Shown: positions 56,936-64,000 of the stretch, one piece after another
Layout: each line of letters opens with the position of its first letter
Numbering within the stretch: the first letter of the stretch is position 1
Source: Stictocephala bisonia
Lineage: Eukaryota; Arthropoda; Insecta; Hemiptera; Membracidae
Direction: 5' to 3'
Assembly (NCBI GenBank): GCA_035578905.1
Contig: JAQJVL010002604.1
Span: 1-64,000 of the forward strand
Length of the DNA stretch: 64,000 nt
Notes under the pieces: generated by a model
Database searches by the model: none
What the model saw: the letters and a program-made list of their open reading frames with translations, nothing else
Told to the model about the DNA's origin: nothing
Translations under genes and position numbers: made by a program

Positions 56936-56976
56936 CAGAACATGTTTCACCGTAAGTACGGCATCCTCAGCTGGTC
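56936..56976 (-). ncRNA. Hammerhead ribozyme motif (minus-strand arm)
   Basis: This is the exact inverted counterpart: the complement of CTGAGGA is at 56964-56970, of GAAA at 56945-56948 and of the ACATGT palindrome at 56940-56945. Stem II and stem I pairings are the same as in the other arm. Confidence 0.65.
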
Positions 56977-57090
56977 GTCGTTAGTGTTCGTCCGTGCGAG
57001 TTTAAGTGTATTAATTATGTATATGTACTTTGTGTTTGTGTAATTTTATCTTGTGACTAAACCTATTAGGTGGATTGATCTTCACTCGAT

Positions 57091-57134
57091 GACCAGCTGA
57101 GGATGCCGTACTTACGGTGAAACATGTTCTGAAT
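57091..57134 (+). ncRNA. Hammerhead ribozyme motif (plus-strand arm)
   Basis: CTGAGGA (57097-57103) fits the CUGANGA core. Stem II is GCCGT/ACGGT with loop ACTT (57105-57118). GAAA (57119-57122) is followed by ACATGT, in which A-C and G-U/T pair as a two-base-pair stem III, and the nucleotide before cleavage is T57128. Stem I pairs CAG (57094-57096) with CTG (57129-57131). All conserved core positions are present. The very short stem III resembles hammerheads reported in Penelope-like elements, which are thought to act as dimers. Confidence 0.65.
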
Positions 57135-57192
57135 TTTATACTATTCACACAGGAGCTGTACGACGGAATAAGTAAGTAATTTTCTCTTACAA

Positions 57193-57982
57193 TTATTCTT
57201 ACAATCTAATATACAAGTTAAAATATACAAAATGGAGATAATAAATAAAGAAAAAGTACACCTTTACATAATCAATTAAATTAGCCTAATGGAAAAACCC
57301 CTCCAAGGCAGAGCCTGATTGGAGAAAAGCAAACAATATAATCTATTATAAACTATTAATTGCAGTCAGACAAATACAAATACTAGCATTAATTAATATA
57401 ACAGTAAAATAAAAATATTAAAGATTATAAATACAAAAATAAAGATCATCCATCCCTTAAACTCAAGTTACAATAAAAACAAAATTTTTTGTAGTTTACA
57501 AAACAAATAAAATAATCACATTTCAGTTTCAACAATTGAACATAAACCCTTGTGTGCCAATACGTTAAAAATTAGGTTTCAAATTTTACTTTTACATGTT
57601 TAATATTTGCATCTGAAAGTATACTACTGTACTATAAGCTTTGACAGTCGAAAGTGACGGTAAAGTATTATTTACATAAACTCACATACATCTACATTCA
57701 TACTTACACATTTACATTCACCCATTTATACATGCACATTCATTTGCAAGAACATATCCATACAAAAATGTCTAACAAATAGGTCTTTCAATAAATAGAA
57801 ATTAATTGACACTAACAACGACTGCATTACAATTTTACAAAGATAAATAAATAAATAGTCAGAAATTTCTATATTCATACAACCTATTCTATACTCTCAT
57901 TTTCACTTGCGTACATTTTAAAACATCTACTTATGTAAAGATAGGTTATTGTTCATATATTTATAATAGCATTTTTTATATA
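57193..57982 (-). other. 3' UTR of the minus-strand retrotransposon
   Basis: AT-rich noncoding sequence between the foldback insertion and the reverse-transcriptase stop at about 57983. No additional feature is seen; a few 'catttacattca' words at 57680-57740 are simple sequence. Confidence 0.5.
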
Positions 57983-59556
57983 TTAAATCTGAACATGTAT
58001 TAGCATTTCAACGTCCTCAATTGTTAATAGCCAGCTTCTTATATGCCTAGCAAACAATTTAGCATTGTTGATGTCTTTTATTTGTTGAGTTATTTTGTTG
58101 TATATTAGAGGAGCTAGAAATTGATATGTCTTAGTGAAATAAGTTCTTGTTGGACGGGGTACCACCACATCGTCAGCATTGCGCAATCTTAGTTTATAAA
58201 CACTTTGCATAACTATTCCTACTCCTAATAAAAAATACCTTTAACACTTTGTAAATATATAAGTTTCTTAATGGCAATATATTCAATGCTTTAAATAATG
58301 GCCAAGAAGACTCATGTTTCGTCTTTTTCTTTACTATTCTTATAAAATGTTTCTGGATGCTTATAAGTGGTTTCAAGTTAGTCAAATATGTTCCTCCCCA
58401 ACATACAATTCCATAACTTAATCTACTATGCACAAAAGAAAAGTAGATCATTCTCATTAGGTCTTCGCAACACATTTTTCTTATGAAATAAAATAGTCTC
58501 AGAGTGTTAATTAATTTATTTTTAACTAGTGATATATGTTTTTTCCAATTCAATTCATTATCTAATATCACACCTAGGTATTTATACTTTCTTCACCTCT
58601 TATTTCCGAGCATAATGTACTGCAAGTTTTACCACTACATAAACATTCCACACATTTAAAAATTATTTTTCCAGAAAAATTCGAATTTCCTCCCAGACTA
58701 AAATTTATATAATTTGTTTTACTAACACTTAGAACCATCTGATTTTCAGAAAACCACCATCGTAATGACTCCAAATCTGAATTGATATTTGATCTAATAT
58801 CTTCCCAATTGTCACCTATATAGCAAAAAGCCGTATCGTCCGCAAACGACGTTACCTCACCCTTAAATTTTGCTTTGCATAAATCATTTATGTATACTAA
58901 AAAAAATTTAGCTCCTAATAGATCCTTGGGGTACTCCATACTTAATTTCACCAAAATTACAAGAACTACACTTACTTTAACACATTGTTTTCTTTTTGAT
59001 AAGTAGCTTTTGAACCAATCATGAGCAATAACTCTTATACCACAGTTAAACAGTTTTTCTAACAAAATTTTATGAACCACTGTATCAAAGGCTTTTGTAA
59101 TGTCTAAGAACAAGCCACTGACACGCTTACCATTGTTTAAGCCATTAGATATCTTTTCGAGAAATTCAATTAACGCAATTTCGGTATTTAACCCTCGTCA
59201 GAAACCAAATTGATTTTTACTAAAAAACGATATTTTTTCAAAAACGTAACTAATTTTTCTTTCATTAATTTTTCGAAAATTTTAGAAAATGATGATAGTA
59301 AAGATATAGGTCTGTAATTGCTACAATCAGTCTTTATGTTTTTCTCATGAATCGGGATCACAAGTGCTTCTTTACATTTTTCTGGAAATACACCTGTTTC
59401 AAAACTTAAATTAATAATAAACAAGAGAACGGATAGTATTTTTTTGTGCATCCTTTTTATTATTATAGAGCTTAATCCGTCGATACCTGCTGCTGTACCA
59501 TTGTTCAATGAATTTATAATTCTTATTAAGTCATATTCAAGTATAGGCTCTAGATA
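57983..59556 (-). pseudogene. Reverse transcriptase of the minus-strand retrotransposon
   Basis: It is read in four frames. The first (59188-59556) has GTAAGIDGLS, FPEKCKEALVIPIHEK and NYRPISLLSSFSKIFEKLM, the finger blocks. The second (58574-59113) has FLDITKAFDTVVHKILLEKL, FLVYINDL and catalytic FADDTAF. The third (58194-58571) has LDNELNWKKHI and RLSYGIVCWGG. The last (57983-58210) has RTYFTKTYQFLAPLIYNK. Shifts fall near 59190, 58570 and 58200. The family is Jockey superfamily; FADD in place of YADD is a common variant. Confidence 0.85.
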
Positions 59557-59558
59557 TA

Positions 59559-61812
59559 CAGGGTGAGTCTCTACTGACACCATTAAATTTATCTATTTGT
59601 TGTACTCACAAAAAGGAACAAAAAAGTCCATATTAAACCGTGTCCGATTCTCAACCGTTTGGCTGTAAGGGCTCATATTGTGTGTTTTTAAAATTACTTG
59701 ACATTAACTCACTGATTGAGCTACAAAAGCCAAAGCAAAACACCTACCAGATTCTTATTAATACCATTGAAGAGATCGTTAAATTCTCTATAAATGTCAA
59801 TTATGTTGCAAGCAAACGTAAATAAAAACTAGATTTCCTAGAGGAAGTTTATTAAACAATTATGCAACATGTATTTTTCTCCAATTGTTTAAGACCCCAT
59901 ATCAGCACATAAATGTAGTCTAATTTAATGTAAAGTAAAGTAGAAAACTTTTCTCACTAATGAGCTTGGAATAGATGTATAATTTAATTGGGATGAATAT
60001 CATGAAACCAAAAATAACACCTAAATTATTTCATAAAACATGGTTCATTCGGTTGTACTTAACAAACCAATTGTCACTCTTTACAAAATAAAAAACCTAA
60101 TAACTGTAATATTTAGATAATCATGCTTTATTATAACAAAACCTACTTTAATAAGTGTTCAATATGTCCACCATTTTCCCTTATGCAGGTACGGACTCGG
60201 TTCCTCAACTCCCTTACACTTGCCTTTAGATTGATTTCATTTCTAAGGCGTCTGTCTAACTGCCCTCACGATTCGATGTCTCAATTCTTCGACTGTTTGT
60301 ACTGGACTTCTGTACACTTCTTACTTCAAAGAACCCCAGACGTAGTAATCAATAGGGTTGAGGTCAGGGGACCGTGGTGGCCAAGCAACAGCACATGTTG
60401 AAGCATGGTGGTGCTCCATCTGCCTGGTAAATAATGCGTCGACGCAATTCCAACGGTAAGTCTTCGAGAAGGTCTGGTAGGATATATTTAGAAATTGAAG
60501 GTATTGAATTCCAGTTAATGATGTAGGGTGATCAAGGTAGGGACCTATCAGCTTGTCCCCTATCAGTCCAACCCACACGTTTAACTTAAACCTAGTTTGG
60601 CTCCATGATTCACGACAAAGATGTGGGTTTTCAGTGTCATATAAGTGTTCATTGTGGTAATTAAAAACACCGTCTCGTGTAAATGAAGATTCGTCTATCC
60701 ACAAGATTGTTTTAAGAAAATCTGCATTATCGTGCTGTAAAACCCATTGACAAAATTGACGTCTCAGAGGAGGGTCTCTGGGTTCAATTGTATGGAAACG
60801 AGTAAAGTGGTATGGGTGTATTTGATTTTTACGCAAGAGTCTCGACACAAACGACTGGCTTACTACACATCCAGTAGAAATTCTTCTTATACTTGTCTTG
60901 GATCTCTTTTGACTTGTGCAAGTACAGCTTCCTCTAACCCAACATCTTGTATGATGTTACCAACCAAGTGGTCATTGACAGGAAATCTACCAGTTTCACG
61001 CAGAAAATTATGAACCCTTACAAATGTTCTTACATCAGGAATTCTTCTGTATTCTCTATGACATAATAGAACAAATGCTAATACCCTCACTAATTTTAAG
61101 CTAACCATGATTAAGTATAAAAATAAAAGTAAAAATAAATATTTCCAAATTGTCCAAAGAAGATGATTTGTGTTTTTACAGTCTAATATGAATAACTATT
61201 GTTCAAAATGGGGTAATATTTACAACAGCTGATTTCAAATAATAGTCTAATCAGCTCATTATGGAAGTTACATGCAAAAGGTTGGAAGGCACAGGTTGAG
61301 TTAGGTAGTTAAGTGCAACCGAATAAACTATGTTTTATGAAATATTTTAGGTGTTATTTTTGGTTTCATGATATTCAACCCAATTAAATTATACATCTAT
61401 TCCAAGCTTATAAGTGAGATAAGTTTTCTACTTTACTTTACATTAAATTAGACTACATTTACGTGCTGATATGGGGTCTTAAACAATTGGAGAAAAATAC
61501 ATGTTGAATAATTGTTTAATAAACTTCCTCTAGGAAATCTAGTTTTTATTTACGTTTCCTTGCAAAATAATTGACATTTATAGAGAATTTAACGATCTTT
61601 TCAATGGTATTAATAAGAATCTGGTAGGTATTTTGGTTTGGTTTTTGTAGCTCAATCCGTGAGTTAATGTCAAGTAATTTTAAAAACACACAATATAAGC
61701 CCTTACAGCCAAACGGTTGAGAATCGGACACAGGTTAATAAGGACTTTTTTGTTCCTTTTTGTGAGTACAACAAACAGGTAAATTTAATGGTGTCAGTAG
61801 AGACTCACCCTG
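59559..61812 (-). mobile_element. mariner/Tc1-type transposon with about 500-bp inverted repeats
   Basis: TA lies on both sides (59557-59558 and 61813-61814). The ends read CAGGGTGAGTCTCTACTGACACC. Inverted repeats extend from 59559 to about 60060 and from about 61310 to 61812 with scattered differences. The 1.25-kb core holds a broken transposase on the minus strand. It is inserted in the linker between endonuclease and reverse transcriptase of the host retrotransposon. Confidence 0.88.
60310..61108 (-). pseudogene. mariner-type transposase (broken)
   Basis: The start at 61108 (MVSLKLVRVLAF) precedes a helix-turn-helix region. After a shift near 60890 come TSIRRIS and VSQSFVSRLLRKNQIHPYHF. 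The catalytic block is 60321-60848: ILWIDESSFTRDGVFNYHN (first Asp), FKLNVWVGLIGD, and PPRSPDLNPIDYYVWGSL (last acidic residue). The middle Asp context, QADGAPP, survives in another frame at about 60410. Only about 16 codons separate it from SPDLNP, so roughly 60 bases were deleted there. The protein is dead. Confidence 0.85.
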
Positions 61813-61814
61813 TA

Positions 61815-62850
61815 TAGAATTTAAAGAATCAAATTTACTAAAGCACTGACTTGCACCGTTTGAATAAAAGTTTGGTGGTTTTACTTTCAGATTATTTAAA
61901 TTATCACCCAACTTCAAAAAATAATTATTGAATTTTTCTGCAACTTCATAAGTCATTAGTTATTTTACCATTTATTTCTAGTTCAATATTTAAGTTATTG
62001 CTATTTTTTTGTCCTGTCACTTCTTTTAAAATTTCCCAAGTTCGCTTTGTATTTTTTTATTGATTTCAAAAAGATGTGAATAGTAGTTATTTTTAAGTTT
62101 TCTAATATCATTATTAAGCTTATTTCTATAAGATTTAAAATATTCTTTCACCTGTTTCATTAACAAATTTCTTTTTTTAATCCGGTGGCAAGTATCAACA
62201 TCTATCCATGGCTTTAGCTTTACTACTTTCCGTTTCGTGGTTTTAATAACTTTATTACTTTCTAATATAAGTCTACTTATTTTTGTGTGAAAAACATTAA
62301 ACGCTTGTGAGGCATCTGGTTGCAAATATACATTACTCCAATCAACAGTATCGAGTAAGCTATCCAGTCTGTTGTAGTCAATACGATAAACATTCTGCGT
62401 GACCTTGACCGGGATACGATCAGCTGATACCACCTCTCCGCTGCCAGTCAGCCAAGCAGCTGTCATACAGTGATCCGTTATGTTGCTCTCAATTACTGCT
62501 GTACAAATATTTATTTTGTTTATATTACTTATTTTAACTAGCAAATGATCAATACAAGTTCGGGATGTTTCTGTTATTCGGGTTGGAGTATTAATAAGTG
62601 AATGTATTCCATTATTAGCTAAAAGGATTTTATATTCATCAATTGTATTTGTATGCTCTAAAGTATCCAGGTTCATGTCACCTATAATAATTAGATTCTT
62701 ACAATTCTTCACAGATTTATTTGAAAGGTACGTTCTTAGTTCATCAATGAATAACAAATCAGAAAACCTATGCAATTTATAGAAAGCTGCCAAGTGAAAA
62801 TCACAATCTAATTGCTTAAAACCTATCTCATAATATTCTGATTGTGACTA
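61815..62850 (-). pseudogene. Endonuclease C-terminal half and linker of the retrotransposon
   Basis: The frame at 62026-62850 opens in mid-domain (EYYEIGFKQLDCDFHLAAFYKLHR). It carries IIGDMNLD (Asp/Asn of the APE-type active site), TCIDHLLV and SNITDHC (the terminal Asp-His pair). A basic linker follows (KVVKLKPWIDVDTC..., then LKNNYYSHLFEIN), continuing after a shift at 61815-61956 (EVAEKFNNYFLKLGDNL) to the mariner insertion. The first half of the endonuclease with its catalytic Glu is absent, consistent with 5' truncation. Confidence 0.8.
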
Positions 62851-62860
62851 TTAAATAAAG

Positions 62861-63240
62861 AATAGTAAGTATTGTGGACTTAGTCAGCGTTCAACATACG
62901 TAGCAAGCATTTCTTAATTGTTTAATAAGTTTTTGATTTTTAATAGCCACTACATAAGCATTTCTTGCATATTATAGTAACTGATTTTAGCCAAGCCCTC
63001 TTGCAATCTGTCCTCCTAACACGGAAAAAATTACTATTGTTGCATACTTACAGAGCCAAGGAAAGTACGGCCTTAAGTCAATTGAAAATGTACATCTTTG
63101 CTCAGCCATTTCATGCTTATGGTATCAGGTAATTCAAATAAAATTAGCATGTCAAAAGAACAAACACAAATGCGAAACAAACAATTGCTGTTTTAATGAA
63201 CTGCTCAGATTTTTCAGAGTGTACTTTAAGAGTTAGGAAT
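62861..63240. other. Unassigned AT-rich stretch
   Basis: No ORF, repeat or RNA feature is seen. It lies between the truncated retrotransposon and a decayed coding remnant. Confidence 0.4.
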
Positions 63241-63249
63241 GTGCTGCTT

Positions 63250-63730
63250 ATTTTTCAGAGCCCTTACCTCACTGACAGCATAAAAGAAGCTAGTATCATT
63301 TTTGATGACAGAATACTTGGATCAGAAGAAAGATCTGATACACCTGACAGTTGGCAGTGATTCAATGAGCATCTACCAATTTATAAGGCAAGTCCATTCT
63401 ACAAAAAAGGATTGAAATTAGGAAAATCGTAAAATTTGTTTCCATTGTTGTTCTCGAGATATGCCTTATGCTCCCTTTCGGTCTCAGTTTGTTATTAAGC
63501 ATGGGCGATCAGATGATGTAATTGACACTCGTTTTAGCAATGCAAATATTGAAAACTAGTTAAGTGATAGACAGACAATGAAACCTGAAAGTTGGTAGAT
63601 TTTAAAAACTGCCTAATAAGAGAGTTCAGTCTATTTGCAAGGAACTAGTTTTTAACATACCTATGCATGCATGTAATGAACACACAAAAGTAAAATCTAA
63701 AAAGAGGAAGTTGCAAGAATCTAAACAAAA
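63250..63730 (+). pseudogene. Decayed coding remnant (unidentified)
   Basis: Three in-order pieces in shifted frames look like former coding sequence. The first is SPYLTDSIKEASIIFDDRILGSEERSDTPDSWQ (63258-63356, written here by its ends: SPYLTD... to ...DTPDSWQ). The second is KICFHCCSRDMPYAPFRSQF, continuing KHGRSDDVIDTRFSNANIEN (63429-63559). The third is PNKRVQSICKELVFNIPMHA, ending with a basic KVKSKKRKL run (63612-63735). The Cys/His run suggests a possible zinc-binding segment. I do not recognise the family. Confidence 0.3.
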
Positions 63731-63735
63731 GTGAA

Positions 63736-64000
63736 ATGGTCATGAATGAAAATTATCCAAGTGTTGAAGAAAAGTGCTTAAAGAAGGGAAAGAAACAGAA
63801 GACGTATTTCGAAACAAAGTTCTTTGATACAATTCCAAAACCAATGAAAGAAATGTTAAAAGAAACAAAACATGATACACAACGAGGAACTAAGCAAACA
63901 GATGTCACTGAAATCCACCAGAATAAAAGTAACAATGATCAAAAGTTTACCAGTGAAAAAGATTTAAAGAAGAATTACGTGATTTCAAACACTAAAGGAT
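63736..64000 (+). CDS. Partial ORF running off the right edge (hypothetical)
   Basis: From ATG 63736 the frame stays open to the window edge (88 codons). It is Lys/Glu/Thr-rich (ENYPSVEEKCLKKGKKQK, then KPMKEMLKETKHDTQRG), without recognisable motifs, and looks like a charged, disordered region. It may be the shifted continuation of the preceding remnant, or an exon of a gene to the right. The opposite strand also has an open frame, so coding status is uncertain. Confidence 0.3.
   Translation, partial: MVMNENYPSVEEKCLKKGKKQKTYFETKFFDTIPKPMKEMLKETKHDTQRGTKQTDVTEIHQNKSNNDQKFTSEKDLKKNYVISNTKG

Larger units (their letters stand above)
56835..57192. mobile_element. Foldback insertion with two inverted hammerhead cores
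   Basis: Arms of about 105 bp (56873-56980 and 57087-57193) are near-perfect reverse complements around a roughly 105-bp spacer. The 11-mer ttattcttaca occurs at 56824-56834 and 57193-57203, a plausible target duplication that would put the borders at 56835-57192. Each arm carries one hammerhead-ribozyme core. Long variable duplications and hammerheads together suggest a Penelope-like or retrozyme-like origin (inference). Confidence 0.6.
56681..62860 (-). mobile_element. Jockey/CR1-type retrotransposon, 5'-truncated, carrying two insertions
   Basis: The minus-strand element ends in an (ATT)n tail (plus-strand taataataat, 56681-56702). It reads inward through a 3' UTR, reverse transcriptase (57983-59556) and endonuclease (62026-62850). 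It is split by a mariner (59559-61812) and, in the 3' UTR, by a small foldback insertion (about 56835-57192). Coding is continuous across the mariner site: DSLNSI then YLEPILEYDLIRI. The endonuclease N-terminal half is missing, so the 5' break is at about 62860. Confidence 0.8.

Noticed and set aside
59640..59825. 61-codon frame starting MSDSQPFGCKG, mirrored at 61546-61731
   Set aside because: It lies inside both mariner inverted repeats and has no recognised motif or start context; noted only as a curiosity of the long arms.

Overview
This window is eukaryotic, AT-rich, intron-containing arthropod-type DNA that consists almost entirely of transposable elements (TEs). Insect-style DNA transposons (hAT, P/THAP, piggyBac, mariner, a Sola-like family), RTE and Jockey/CR1-type non-LTR retrotransposons and a double-jelly-roll capsid-like gene are all present. 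The frequent 'taggcct' word and the TE spectrum suggest an insect, possibly hemipteran (weak inference). No complete host gene, tRNA or rRNA gene is visible.

Region by region: 1-2600 holds a MULE-like transposase exon, a repeat-rich intron and a small ORF with OB-fold-like character. 2880-8192 is a dead hAT element split by a 3.1-kb RTE retrotransposon with a perfect 16-bp target duplication. 8200-8926 is a PHD-finger ORF1 remnant, and 8918-9880 is an endogenous capsid-like fragment.

10622-35815 is the largest structure. It is a head-to-tail array of one LTR element, (partial LTR)-internal-LTR-internal-LTR-internal-LTR, with roughly 8-kb periods. Each internal region carries a coiled-coil ORF but no recognisable pol, and each carries a ZBED5-like hAT inserted at the same place. 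The stretch from about 9.8 to 39.5 kb is heavily disturbed by homopolymer-type errors, so frameshifts there cannot be trusted.

39509-42659 is a broken piggyBac. 42930-56580 is a four-element nest: a truncated Jockey-type retrotransposon was split exactly before its YADD motif by a Sola-like DNA transposon (AATT duplication, 43006-55501). That transposon in turn received a 7-kb P/THAP element (43278-50260) and a structurally complete piggyBac (52412-55313). 56681-62860 is a second, minus-strand Jockey/CR1-type element split by a mariner with about 500-bp inverted repeats. It also holds a small foldback insertion whose two arms each contain a hammerhead-ribozyme core. The last 0.8 kb contains an unidentified decayed coding remnant and an ORF running off the edge.

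The elements do not form a cooperating system. The window reads as a stratified insertion record in which target duplications and rejoined reading frames give the order of events. The most intact gene is the three-exon piggyBac transposase; the P-type transposase is complete apart from one extra A in an A-run.
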